Of a stretch of DNA of 64,000 nucleotides, positions 23,319 to 32,295 are shown one piece after another. Where the stretch lies: NCBI RefSeq assembly GCF_025934275.1, contig NZ_JAICYI010000004.1, positions 1 to 64,000 on the forward strand, read 5' to 3'. A program made the position numbers and the translations under genes. The notes under the pieces are model-generated. The model did no database searches, was not told the origin of the DNA, and worked only from the letters and a program-made list of their open reading frames with translations. This DNA is from Phenylobacterium sp. (GTDB taxonomy: Bacteria; Pseudomonadota; Alphaproteobacteria; Caulobacterales; Caulobacteraceae). Numbering within the stretch: position 1 is the first letter of the stretch; every line of letters starts with the position of its first letter.

Positions 23319-23972
23319 ATGAAGGTATTCGCCGTCATTCTCGCGAGCGTGCTCGGCACGTTCATTGCCGCGGGCGCCCGCGCCGCCACCGCGCCTGAGC
23401 CCGCGGGCCACGACTTCGTCATCCGCGGCTTCCGCTTCCGCTCCGGCGAGAGCCTGCCGGTCGAGATCGCTGGGCGCAACCGGCTCTGGCGGCAGATGGT
23501 GATCGACGCCATCACCTCGGATCCGGCCTACCAGGGCGGCGAGTACAAGGCCGAGCCCTCGGAGGGGCTGAGGGACGCCGAGAATCTGCTGATCATCGCC
23601 GGCGCTTCGCCGCTCCCCATGCAGCTCCAGCTCCCCACCGGAGCGGCCGCGAAGGCCTGGTACCATACGGAGCTGCCTCGCCGGCTCAAGGGCCTCGACG
23701 CCAACGACCTCGTCTACGCCGTCGCATCGTCGCGCACCTATGATCCGTCGAAGGCGCTGGAGAAGATTTCCGCACCGATCACCTGGGTGAACTCGGCCGA
23801 CGACTTCATCAATCCGGCCGACCTCGGCATCGCGCCGCGGGAGGCCAAACGCCTGAAGAACGGCCGCTTCGTGCTGATCCCGACGAGCCCGGCGAGCCAC
23901 GGCCACGGCTCGCACACGTGGGCGGTCCTCTGGAAGGACGAGCTCGCGGCGCTGCTCAAGCGATCCGAATGA
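23319..23972 (+). pseudogene. MetX-like alpha/beta hydrolase with internal deletion of the catalytic core
   Basis: 217 residues against about 350 in the homoserine O-acetyltransferase-like hydrolase family. Signal peptide 1-22, then DFVIRGFRFRSGESLP, the normal N-terminus of the exported family members, runs straight into VEIAGRNRLWRQM (from residue 48), which in intact proteins lies after the nucleophile elbow. About 130-140 residues including the catalytic Ser are therefore missing, in frame, with the join at a short LP repeat. The Asp (NSADDFINP) and His (GHGSHTW) parts of the triad remain. The start at 23319 has GAGGGGCAAGG. Catalysis is not expected; a stable truncated binding protein is possible. 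Confidence 0.7.
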
Positions 23973-24008
23973 TCCGCTCGCCCCGGTGTTCGCGGCCGTG
24001 ACCGGTGG

Positions 24009-24962
24009 CTACTTCAGCGCCCGCTCGAGAGCGTCGCGGCGCAGCCGGACATAGGCCTGGGCGGCCGCCGATTGCGGCGCCAGCGCCTCGAAGGCGTGGT
24101 AGGCGCCCGGGATCACGTGCAGCTCGGTCGGCACGCCCGCCGCCAGCAGCCGGCTCGCATAGTCGATGTCCTCCTGCAGGAAGAGGTCGAGCGAGCCCAC
24201 CGCGATGAAGGCGGGCGGCAGCCCCGTAAGATCCTGCGTCCGTGCGGGCACCGCATAGGGATGATGGCCCCCGGAGCCGGGCTCCCTGCCGAGCAGCGCG
24301 GCCCAGCCGAAGCGGTTGGAGGCGTTGGTCCAGATGAATTCGCCGACGTGCGGATTGCGCGGGCCCTCGGTAACGGTACGGTCGTCCAGCATCGGATAGA
24401 TCAACATCTGCAGCCGGACCGGGACCTCGCCCCTGTCGCGCGCCATCAGCGCCAGGGCCGCGGCCAGCCCGCCGCCGGCGCTCTCGCCCCAGATGGCGAT
24501 GCGGTTCGCATCCACCCCCAGCTCGGCCGCGTGACCGTGCAGCCAGAGCAGGCCCGCGTAGCAGTCCTCCACCGGTCCGGGCGCAGGCGTCTCCGGGGCC
24601 AGCCGGTAGTCGACGCTCACCACCACGCAGGGCAGTTCGCCCGCCGCGTTCACGCAGGCCGGCGCGCCGGTCTCGGCGGAGCCCATCACATAGCCGCCGC
24701 CGTGGACGAACAGGATCGCCGGCATGGGCCCCTCGGCCCGCAGCGGCCGATAGACGATCAGGCCCACATCGGGGGCGCCGTTCAGACCGGACGCGGTGGC
24801 CGCCTGCACGCCGACGTCGTCGCGCCAGTAGGTCTCCTTCGGCGGGGCGAAGCTCTTCATCAGCTCGCGCGTCGCCGCCAGCGTGTCGGGGGACAGATCG
24901 ATCGGCGGCAACACCTCCAGCGCGGCGGCAAGCTCGGGATCGACGAGGTGTCTCGTGCTCAT
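24009..24962 (-). CDS. Alpha/beta hydrolase, hormone-sensitive lipase family esterase
   Basis: 317 residues. Oxyanion-hole motif HGGGYVMG (about 84-91), nucleophile elbow GESAGGG (about 153-159, Ser155), acid residue in GSLDLFLQED (about 260) and catalytic His in GAYHAFE (about 290). Hydrolyses short acyl esters; cytoplasmic, no signal peptide. It starts 13 bases after the TPR gene, with GAGGAAGG, so the two form an operon. Substrate unknown. Confidence 0.85.
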   Translation of the reverse strand: MSTRHLVDPELAAALEVLPPIDLSPDTLAATRELMKSFAPPKETYWRDDVGVQAATASGLNGAPDVGLIVYRPLRAEGPMPAILFVHGGGYVMGSAETGAPACVNAAGELPCVVVSVDYRLAPETPAPGPVEDCYAGLLWLHGHAAELGVDANRIAIWGESAGGGLAAALALMARDRGEVPVRLQMLIYPMLDDRTVTEGPRNPHVGEFIWTNASNRFGWAALLGREPGSGGHHPYAVPARTQDLTGLPPAFIAVGSLDLFLQEDIDYASRLLAAGVPTELHVIPGAYHAFEALAPQSAAAQAYVRLRRDALERALK

Positions 24963-24975
24963 CGAAAAACCTTCC

Positions 24976-26604
24976 TCAGATCAGGGCCAGGGGCAGGGCG
25001 GCCGGATCGCCGCGATAGTCGCTCCGCGCGGCGTCCCGGTCGCGCCGCGCCCCGGCGGCTCGCCCGAGCTTCGCCTGCGCCTCGCCCAGAACCCTCAGCG
25101 CCAGGCCGTCCGCCGGCCAGCCCGCCAGGCTCTTCTCGGCCGCCGCCGCGGCTTCCGCGTCGCGCCCGGCGGCGAGCAGGGCGGCCGCCTGGCTGCGGCG
25201 CACCGGATACCACCACGGCGGCGGATCGAACGACTTGCCGAACGCCGTCTCCTGGACCGCCGCCGCCTGGGCGTAGCTGCTCGCCGCCAGGTCGGGACGG
25301 CCCTGCAGCATCTCGGCGCGTCCGCTCAGGACCCCCACGGCCACCGTGACATGCGGGAGGTTGGCTGCATCCGCGGGCGCGAGCTTCATCGCCTTGAGCG
25401 CGGCCGCCTCGGCGACGACGCCGGCCACGTCGCCCTTGGCGGCGAAGGCCTCGCCGCGCGCGTAGTGGCGGTAGATCGCCAGCAGCCCGTCCCTGGCCGC
25501 GCTCTCCGGGATCGCGAGCGCCTTGTCGGGGGCGAAGCGGCCATACGCCACGAAGCTGCGGCTCAGCGCGTAGGCGCGTCGGTTCACGCTCTCCGGGAAG
25601 GCCACCTTCGCGTCGTCGGCGAACCGGAGCGCCAGCGTCGCATCGCCCGCCATCAGGGCGCCCTCAGTCCCGAACGAGATGTTGTGCGGATAGTACATCG
25701 CCGCGCCGAGCGGACGGACGTAGCCCATCTCGCGGCCGAACTCCGCGTCCACGTCCAGGGCCTGGGCGTTGACCAGGGCCGCACGCTCGTAGCCGCCCAC
25801 ATGGATGAAGGTGTGGGCCCCCATGTGCACCAGATGGCTCGCCCTGGGCGCGAGGCTCGCCAGCCGCTCGGCGTAGGGCAGCGCGAGCGCCGGTCGTCCG
25901 GCGAACTCGGTCGCATGGATGTAGTAGTGGATGGCCGCGGTGTCGTCGGGCCGGCGCTTGAGCACGCCCTCCAGGATCGCCATGGCCCGCGGCACGGTCG
26001 AGAAGTCGTCCGCGCGCGACGGGATCATGATGACGTGGGCGGTCACGTCGGCGACGGCGTCGTCGGTCGGCCAGCGGGCGGCGATCGCGTCCATCTCGCG
26101 GCGGAAGGCCGCCTCGCCCTGGCCCGCCGCGGGACTGTAGCGGGTGACGAGGGCGGCGGTCAGCGCGCGGATCTTCGCGTCGTCGTTGGCGGCCAGCACC
26201 TGCGCCCGCTGCGCCACCTTGAGCGCCTCGGCGGTCTGGTCTGCGGAGATCGGATAGTTCAGCGTCGCGCCCAGCGACAGCGCCTCTCCCCAGGCGCACA
26301 TCGCGCACTCGGGATCGAACGCCATCGCCTTCCGGAACGCCGCCTTGGCCTCGTCGTGGTAGAAGGCGTGGTAGAGGTTGAGGCCATAGTCGAACCAGCG
26401 CTGGGCCACCGGATTGGCCGTGCGGATGGCCCAGTGGTCGTTTCCGATCCCGTCCTCCAGCACCACATTGACGGGTCCTGCAGCGGGGGCGGTGTGCTCT
26501 GCTCCGCAGATGAAGCCCACCGCCTCGCGCGTGGCGTCCGCGCCCACCTTCGCCGGCGCCAGCGCCAGCGCCAGCGCCGCCAGGATCAAAGCCGCCGCCC
26601 TCAT
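24976..26604 (-). CDS. Exported TPR-repeat protein
   Basis: 542 residues. Signal peptide about 1-22. TPR-like helices follow, with the family landmarks RWFDYGLNLYHAFYHDEAKA, DPECAMCAWGEALSLGA, HYYIHATEF and ASHLVHMGAHTFIHVGGY (the usual form is HMPSHI with Arg-Gly-Tyr). The conserved His and Cys residues may hold a ligand or metal, but no function is established for the family. The ATG at 26604 has GGAGGAGCGCG. It heads the operon with the esterase and is divergent from the quinohemoprotein gene, so the three may share a substrate. Confidence 0.75.
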   Translation of the reverse strand: MRAAALILAALALALAPAKVGADATREAVGFICGAEHTAPAAGPVNVVLEDGIGNDHWAIRTANPVAQRWFDYGLNLYHAFYHDEAKAAFRKAMAFDPECAMCAWGEALSLGATLNYPISADQTAEALKVAQRAQVLAANDDAKIRALTAALVTRYSPAAGQGEAAFRREMDAIAARWPTDDAVADVTAHVIMIPSRADDFSTVPRAMAILEGVLKRRPDDTAAIHYYIHATEFAGRPALALPYAERLASLAPRASHLVHMGAHTFIHVGGYERAALVNAQALDVDAEFGREMGYVRPLGAAMYYPHNISFGTEGALMAGDATLALRFADDAKVAFPESVNRRAYALSRSFVAYGRFAPDKALAIPESAARDGLLAIYRHYARGEAFAAKGDVAGVVAEAAALKAMKLAPADAANLPHVTVAVGVLSGRAEMLQGRPDLAASSYAQAAAVQETAFGKSFDPPPWWYPVRRSQAAALLAAGRDAEAAAAAEKSLAGWPADGLALRVLGEAQAKLGRAAGARRDRDAARSDYRGDPAALPLALI

Positions 26605-26767
26605 CGCGCTCCTCCGCCCGTGCCGCCCAGCTTGGCACGCTCGCACGCGGGCCGCGAGCCTGACGCGACGGCGCCCGATTGCCCGCTTGCAATAACCTGT
26701 CCGCGGGCGAAATCTCGGCGCCAACCAGAGGCGCGATGCTCCGCGCCAAAATGCTTCGGGGGGAATT

Positions 26768-28711
26768 GTGATCGTGTCCACGTCGCGTTTGGCTGTCTTC
26801 GCGGCGGCCGCGCTCGGCGCCGCGTCCATCGCCGCGCCGCTGGGTCTCGGCCGCGCGCAGGCGCAGGCCCAGGGGGCCTCGGGCCAATCGCCGGAAGCGG
26901 TCTTCAACGCCCGTTGCAAGGCCTGCCACGAGCCGCCCGTGGAGCGCGCCATCAGCCGCGAGGCGATGGCTCAGATGGCCCCCGAAGCGATCGCCTTCGC
27001 CCTCACCGACGGGCCGATGAAGCCGATGGCCCAGGGCCTTGCGCCCGAGGACGTCCGGGCGCTCGCGGTGTATCTGGCGGGCAAGCCGATGAGCGCGACG
27101 GGGCCGCGGACCGGGGGGCTTGGCGCCAGACTTGGACAGGGTGGGCTGCGCCTCGAGCCGCCGCAGGGCGCCGCGCAACCGCCGGGCCCGGCCTGCAAGA
27201 GCGATCCGCCGATCCGGCCGGGTCCCGCCGACTGGGTGGGTTTCGGCCGCGACCCCGCCGCCGACCGTTTCCAGCCGCACACCGCGATCAACGCCGCCAA
27301 CGTCGGCCGGCTCAAGCTGAAATGGTCATTCGCGATCTCCGGCGGCCGCAATGGCCAGCCGAGCGTCGTGGGCGACCGCCTGTTCCTGACCACCGGGGCG
27401 GGCGACGCCTTCTCGCTCGACGCCGCCACCGGCTGCGTCCACTGGCAGACCTCCCTGGGCTCCGGCTCGCGGACCTCGCCGATGGTGGTCCGCGTGCCCG
27501 GCATGGGCGCGTCCGGCTGGGTGATGTTCGTGGGCGACTTCAACCGCAACGAGCTCGCCCTCGACGCCAAGACCGGCAAGATACTTTGGAAGACCGAGGT
27601 CCAGACCCATCCCATGGGCGTGCTGACCGGCGGCGCGGCCTTTCACGGCGGGACGGTCTATGTGCCGCTCTCCTCGGGCGAGGAGATCACCGCCACGACT
27701 GCGGCCTATTCCTGCTGCACCTTCTCCGGCGCGGTGGTGGCGATCGATGCGAGGACCGGCAAGATCAAGTGGCGCACCGCCGTACTGCCGAAGGCGGCGC
27801 CGACCCGCAAGAATCAGGCCGGCGCCCAGCTGTTCGGCCCTGCCGGCGCCGCCATCTGGTCGCAGCCCTCGGTCGATGTGAAACGCGGCCGTATCTACGT
27901 GGCGACCGGCGACTCCTACACCGAGGTCGCGGCCCCGGCCTCCGACTCGGTGGTCGCCTTCGACGCCGGCTCGGGCAAGATCGACTGGGTCGACCAGGTG
28001 ACCAAGGCCGACAACTTCCTGATCGCCTGCGGCCGCCGGTTCCGCAGCATCAACTGCCCGCTGGGCGAGATCGGTCCCGATCACGACTTCGGCGCCTCCC
28101 CGATCATCGCCAGGCTTCCAGGCGGCCGCGATATCCTGCTGGCCGGCCAGAAGTCGGGCGCGGTCTACGGCATGGATCCGGCCAGCGGGAAGCTTCTCTG
28201 GACAACCAAGGTCGGCGCCGGCTCGCCGTTGGGCGGGGTCGAGTGGGGCATGGCCTATGACGGGCGCGCGCTCTACGTCGCGATCTCGGACCTCGCGGTA
28301 CCGGCGGGCGTTGGCAAGCCGGGCCTCTACGCACTCGATCCGGCGACGGGCAAGGTCCTCTGGTCGGCGCCGGCGCCGAAGCTGCCCTGCGGGTTCAAGG
28401 CGCCGCGCTGCTCCAACGCCCATTCCGCGCCGCCGGCCGCCGCGCCTGGCCTGGTCTTCACCGGCTCTCATGACGGCTGGCTGCAGGCCTATGGGGCCAG
28501 GGATGGCCGCATGATCTGGAGCTACGACACCGGCAAGGGCGGCTTCTCCACCGTCAACGGGGTGCAGAATCAGCCGGGCGGCTCGATCGACGCCACCGGC
28601 CCGGTGATCGGCGACGGCGGGTTGTTCGTCATTTCGGGCTACAATGGAGCCACCGGCGCGTTCGGCAATCCGCTGAACGTGCTGCTGGCCTTCACGCTCG
28701 ACGGCAAGTAG
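26768..28711 (+). CDS. Quinohemoprotein alcohol dehydrogenase, polyvinyl-alcohol-dehydrogenase type
   Basis: 647 residues. Signal peptide about 1-31; N-terminal cytochrome c domain with CKACH (C50, C53, H54) and a likely Met ligand near MKPMAQGL. A PQQ-binding eight-bladed propeller follows (about 145-645), with repeated A-D-TGK-LW blade ends (LDAKTGKILW, IDARTGKIKW, MDPASGKLLW, LDPATGKVLW) and the vicinal cysteines in YSCCTFSG (about 315-316). Heme first, PQQ second is the order in polyvinyl-alcohol dehydrogenase, the periplasmic enzyme that oxidises secondary alcohols and passes electrons to cytochrome c. Natural substrate unknown. GTG start at 26768 with GGGGGAA upstream. Confidence 0.82.
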   Translation: MIVSTSRLAVFAAAALGAASIAAPLGLGRAQAQAQGASGQSPEAVFNARCKACHEPPVERAISREAMAQMAPEAIAFALTDGPMKPMAQGLAPEDVRALAVYLAGKPMSATGPRTGGLGARLGQGGLRLEPPQGAAQPPGPACKSDPPIRPGPADWVGFGRDPAADRFQPHTAINAANVGRLKLKWSFAISGGRNGQPSVVGDRLFLTTGAGDAFSLDAATGCVHWQTSLGSGSRTSPMVVRVPGMGASGWVMFVGDFNRNELALDAKTGKILWKTEVQTHPMGVLTGGAAFHGGTVYVPLSSGEEITATTAAYSCCTFSGAVVAIDARTGKIKWRTAVLPKAAPTRKNQAGAQLFGPAGAAIWSQPSVDVKRGRIYVATGDSYTEVAAPASDSVVAFDAGSGKIDWVDQVTKADNFLIACGRRFRSINCPLGEIGPDHDFGASPIIARLPGGRDILLAGQKSGAVYGMDPASGKLLWTTKVGAGSPLGGVEWGMAYDGRALYVAISDLAVPAGVGKPGLYALDPATGKVLWSAPAPKLPCGFKAPRCSNAHSAPPAAAPGLVFTGSHDGWLQAYGARDGRMIWSYDTGKGGFSTVNGVQNQPGGSIDATGPVIGDGGLFVISGYNGATGAFGNPLNVLLAFTLDGK

Positions 28712-28720
28712 GCGGGGCGC

Positions 28721-29443
28721 ATGGGTCTCGCCGGCCAGCGCGTTGTCGTCATCGGCGGAACCTCCGGCATCGGCTTCGCCGTGGCGGAGGGCGCGCTCGC
28801 CGAGGGGGCCTCCGTCGTGGTGGGCTCCAGCAATCCGCAGAATGTCGCGGCCGCTGAGGCGCGGCTGGCGGGCGCGCAAGGGTTCGCCGTCGACGTCACC
28901 GACGAGGCGGCGGTCGAGCGCGCGTTCGCGGAGATCGGGGCGTTCGACCACCTCGCCTTCACCGCCGGCGACTGGGGGGGACCGCGGCGCGGCCTGCTCA
29001 TGGACCTCGACCTGGAGGCCGGCCGTGCGATCTTCAACGTGCGCTTCTGGGGCGCTGCGGCGGTCGCCAAGCACGCCGCCAAGTCCATCGCGCCGACCGG
29101 CTCGATCACATTCACCGACGGCATGATCGCGCACCGGCCGACGAAGGGCTCGGCCCTTTCGACCGGCATGGCGGGGGCGGTGGAGCACCTGACGCGCGGC
29201 CTTGCCGCCGAGCTGGCCCCGATCCGCGTCAACTGCGTCTGTCCGGGCATGATCCGCACCGGCGTCTGGGAACAGATACCGGCCGACGTGCGCGAGGAGC
29301 GCATCAAGCAGATGACCGCGCGCCAGCCGCTGGCCCGCATCGGCGAGCCGCAGGAAGCGGCCGAGGCCTACCTCTACCTGATGCGCGGCGGCTACACGAC
29401 AGGGCAGGTGCTGCGCGTCGACGGCGGCGGTTCGCTGGTCTGA
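28721..29443 (+). CDS. SDR-family oxidoreductase lacking the usual Tyr-Lys pair
   Basis: 240 residues. Rossmann motif GGTSGIG (12-18), VDVTDEAAVE and C-terminal VLRVDGGGSLV are normal for a short-chain dehydrogenase/reductase. The catalytic YxxxK position reads S147-TGM-A151 (in LSTGMAGAVEHLTRGLA), so neither Tyr nor Lys is present, and the usual Ser strand reads ITFTDG. Related atypical SDRs with AVE-LTR-LA-ELAP exist. It may bind cofactor without classical chemistry. It begins nine bases after the quinohemoprotein gene, so the two are probably co-transcribed. Confidence 0.8.
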   Translation: MGLAGQRVVVIGGTSGIGFAVAEGALAEGASVVVGSSNPQNVAAAEARLAGAQGFAVDVTDEAAVERAFAEIGAFDHLAFTAGDWGGPRRGLLMDLDLEAGRAIFNVRFWGAAAVAKHAAKSIAPTGSITFTDGMIAHRPTKGSALSTGMAGAVEHLTRGLAAELAPIRVNCVCPGMIRTGVWEQIPADVREERIKQMTARQPLARIGEPQEAAEAYLYLMRGGYTTGQVLRVDGGGSLV

Positions 29444-29494
29444 CGCCGCGTGAGCCCTAGGCGCCGCCCGAACGGCGGTGCAGCCTCATCGCCG

Positions 29495-30703
29495 ATGACC
29501 GCGCTCCCCGACAGGCTCGCCCACGCCCCTGACGACACCGTCGACGAGGTGGCAGGCGCGCCCTTCTCCCGTGCCGAAGCCGTGGCTGCGATCGGATTGG
29601 GCGTCATCGCGCTCCTGATGGGGGGCCTCATGGCGCTGCTGCTTGCCGCGCTCGAGCAGGAGCATCGCCTGTCGGCCGCCGGCATCGGCCAGACCGCCAT
29701 GCTGGAGGCGTTGAGCACCGGCATCGTGGCCGGGCTCGCCGGGGTCCTGCTTCCGCCGCGTCGGCTCAAGCTGCTGGCGGCGCTCGCCGCGCTCGTCCTG
29801 GTGGCCGCCGATCTGGCCACCCTGCGCGCCAGCGGTCTCGGCGTGTCGGCGCTCCGCCTGGCCGCCGGCCTCCCCGAGGGGCTGCTCCTGTGGATCACCA
29901 TCGGTTTCGTCGCCCGGACGAGGACGCCGGAGCGCTGGACGGCTGTGCTCTTCGCCGGGATGGGCCTGAGCCAGCTCGCCTTCGCCACGGGCCTCTCGGC
30001 CTTCCTCCTGCCTCGCTTCGGCGCCAATTCGGGCTACCTGGCGGTGGCCGCCGCCGCAGGGCTCGCCCTGCCGCTCGCACTGATCGCGCCGGGCGGCTTC
30101 GGGCCCATGCCGGGCTCCGGCGACAAGGTCGCCGGGCCGCCCCCGCCGATCGGGTGGGTGGTGCTGTTCGCGACCCTGATGCTCGCCGCCTCGCTGTCCG
30201 CCGTGGGGATCTACGGCGTGCCGCTGGCGGTGCAGGCGGGGCTCACCGTCGATCAATCGCGAGCCGCCGTCCCGGTGGCGCTCGGTTGCCAGATCGCGGG
30301 CGCCCTGCTGGCCACGGTGATCGCCGGCCACGTCCGCTACATCTGGATCTTCCTGGGAACCGGCGCGACCTTCTTCGCGCTCTGGGGCGCGCTCGCCGGC
30401 CACCCGCCATTCTGGCTGGTCATCGTGCTCTCCGGCGCCTCGGGCCTCGCCGGAACGCTTTCGGCGCCCTTCCTGATCGCCATGACAACCGAGGCCGATC
30501 CCTCACGGCGCACGGCGCTGCAGAGCGGCCCTGTGCAGCTGCTGGCCGGCGCCTTGGGCCCGTTCGCGGCCTCCTTGGCGGTGCGCGAGCACGACGCCCA
30601 TGGCGTCCTGGCGCTCGGCGCCGCAATGCAGGCGTTCGGCCTCCTGATAGCGCTCTGGGTCCACTATCGAGGCGCTCCGGAGGTCGAGCCCAAGCGCGCG
30701 TAG
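29495..30703 (+). CDS. MFS transporter (unassigned family)
   Basis: 402 residues with about 12 transmembrane segments in an Ala/Leu/Gly-rich sequence; the loop between helices 2 and 3 reads PPRRLKLLA rather than the classical G-D-RGRR motif, so it is a diverged member. No substrate signature. The ATG at 29495 (MTALPDRLAH) is preferred; a GTG at 29450 would add 15 Arg/Pro-rich residues and has no ribosome-binding site. It follows the SDR gene by about 50 bases and its last 40 bases overlap the convergent peptidase gene. Confidence 0.65.
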   Translation: MTALPDRLAHAPDDTVDEVAGAPFSRAEAVAAIGLGVIALLMGGLMALLLAALEQEHRLSAAGIGQTAMLEALSTGIVAGLAGVLLPPRRLKLLAALAALVLVAADLATLRASGLGVSALRLAAGLPEGLLLWITIGFVARTRTPERWTAVLFAGMGLSQLAFATGLSAFLLPRFGANSGYLAVAAAAGLALPLALIAPGGFGPMPGSGDKVAGPPPPIGWVVLFATLMLAASLSAVGIYGVPLAVQAGLTVDQSRAAVPVALGCQIAGALLATVIAGHVRYIWIFLGTGATFFALWGALAGHPPFWLVIVLSGASGLAGTLSAPFLIAMTTEADPSRRTALQSGPVQLLAGALGPFAASLAVREHDAHGVLALGAAMQAFGLLIALWVHYRGAPEVEPKRA

Positions 30704-32229
30704 GGGCTCGCGGGTTTCCAGGCCGGCCGCTCGGCGGCGTCCGCCACCCGCTCGACCAGCGTGTAGAAGAAGCGGTTGAAGTCGCCTGCGGCCTTGAAAT
30801 CCATCGGCTGGCTCAGGTCGTCCTGCGGGCGGTGGTAGCGGACCTGGTACCATTCGCGATAGCGCCGCTCGTCCTGCGTCCCCGGCCTGAAGCCGAACAC
30901 GAAGCCGATCGCCGGCACGCCGATCTTCATGAACGGGTAGTGGTCGGCGCGGGTGATCAGGCTCCGCTCCGGCTCCGGATCGGGCTGCGTGGCGATCCCC
31001 TGCTCGCCCGCCACCGCGCGGACGGTGTCGCCCAGGGCGGACTCCTTCATGGCGGTGACGGTGAGGAGCCTCAGCGGGAACAGCGGCCTGAGCTGGTCGA
31101 GGTTGATATCGGCGGCGAGGCTCGCCTTCGGCGCGGTTGGATGCCTGGTGAACCAGGTCGAACCCAGGAGGCCCTTCTCCTCGCCGTCGAAGGCGGCGAA
31201 GACCACGCTGCGCCTGTAGGGGCGGCCCGTCCGCTGCTCGGCCAGCCGGATCAGCGTCCCCACATAGGCCGCATCGTCCAGGGTCCCGTTGTAGAGCTTG
31301 TCGCCCTTGACCGGCGTCCCGTAGCCGTAGCCGTCGAGGTGCGCGGACAGCACCAGCGTCTCCGCCGCCAGCCGGGGGTCGCTCCCCGGCAGCTCGGCCA
31401 GCACGTTCACGCCGTCGTAATCGCGGGTGGTGGAGCGGAAGCTCGCCCGGAACCGGCCGGGCAGGGCGAACACCGGCAGGGGCGCCTTGCGGCCGCCGGC
31501 GGCCAGAACCTTCGCGCCATCGTGCCCGGAGCCGCGCGCCATCTCCGCGAAGGCGTTGGCGCTGAGCGTCATGGAGACGAAGCCGTGGGTCGGGGCGGGC
31601 GGCGCTTCGGCGAGCGTCACCGTCCGGGCGTAGGCCGCGGGCCAGCGGAACGGCTCGATCGTGAAGCCCGGATCGTCCACCTGGATCAGGCCCAAGGCGC
31701 CGGCCGCCTCGGCGTTCTTCAGCTGCTCGGCCGAGGTGGTCAGGCCGATCCGCCGCGTGTTGATGCACAGCGCGACCTTGCCCTTGGCCCGCGCGAGGTC
31801 CTCGGGCCGGCAGTAGCCCGCGAAGACCATGGCCGCCTCCAGCTTGGGCGGCAGGTCCTCGGCGGCGCGCACGCTGTAGTCGTGGAGGAACCGGAGCCTT
31901 ACCGGATCGCGCGCGCGTGCAACCTCAGCGGCCGAGGCGACGACCTTCACCTCGTGCACGGGGAAGCGCTGGAGGTAGGTTCCATGATCGCCCGCGGGCT
32001 TCAGCCCGGCGGCCATGAATCGCGCGGCCACCCATTCGGCCGCGCGCTGGTGGCCGGGAGAGCCGATGTCGCGTCCTTCCATGGCGTCGGAGGAGAGGTG
32101 CTCGGCGATATGCCACCAGGCCTTCGTGTCCGGATTGGAGACCGCATCGGCGCGCGATTTCGCACCGGCAGGGAGGGCCGCGCACGCCCAGGCGGCGGCG
32201 ATCAGGGCTGCGGCGCGTCTCCAATCCAT
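30664..32229 (-). CDS. M28-family zinc metallopeptidase
   Basis: 521 residues. Signal peptide 1-23 (AGA-KS). A PA-like insert spans about 120-250. The peptidase domain carries the two-zinc set: AHLDGYG (His and Asp, about 305), GTLDDA (bridging Asp, about 325), DGEEKGLLGS (catalytic Glu pair, about 357) and the last His in RADHYPF (about 439). It would cleave amino-terminal residues or dipeptides in the periplasm or outside. It is divergent from the methyltransferase gene, with 66 bases between. Confidence 0.85.
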   Translation of the reverse strand: MDWRRAAALIAAAWACAALPAGAKSRADAVSNPDTKAWWHIAEHLSSDAMEGRDIGSPGHQRAAEWVAARFMAAGLKPAGDHGTYLQRFPVHEVKVVASAAEVARARDPVRLRFLHDYSVRAAEDLPPKLEAAMVFAGYCRPEDLARAKGKVALCINTRRIGLTTSAEQLKNAEAAGALGLIQVDDPGFTIEPFRWPAAYARTVTLAEAPPAPTHGFVSMTLSANAFAEMARGSGHDGAKVLAAGGRKAPLPVFALPGRFRASFRSTTRDYDGVNVLAELPGSDPRLAAETLVLSAHLDGYGYGTPVKGDKLYNGTLDDAAYVGTLIRLAEQRTGRPYRRSVVFAAFDGEEKGLLGSTWFTRHPTAPKASLAADINLDQLRPLFPLRLLTVTAMKESALGDTVRAVAGEQGIATQPDPEPERSLITRADHYPFMKIGVPAIGFVFGFRPGTQDERRYREWYQVRYHRPQDDLSQPMDFKAAGDFNRFFYTLVERVADAAERPAWKPASPYARLGSTSGAPR

Positions 32230-32295
32230 GACGATACTCCCGGACTGACCTGACTTCCTGTATCAGGGCGGTCCGTCGAGCTTCCAGAACTGAAC

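Noticed and set aside
24883-28260. Open frame of 1125 codons on the plus strand
   Set aside because: Antisense to the esterase and TPR genes and out of frame with the quinohemoprotein gene; composition is that of a GC-rich shadow.
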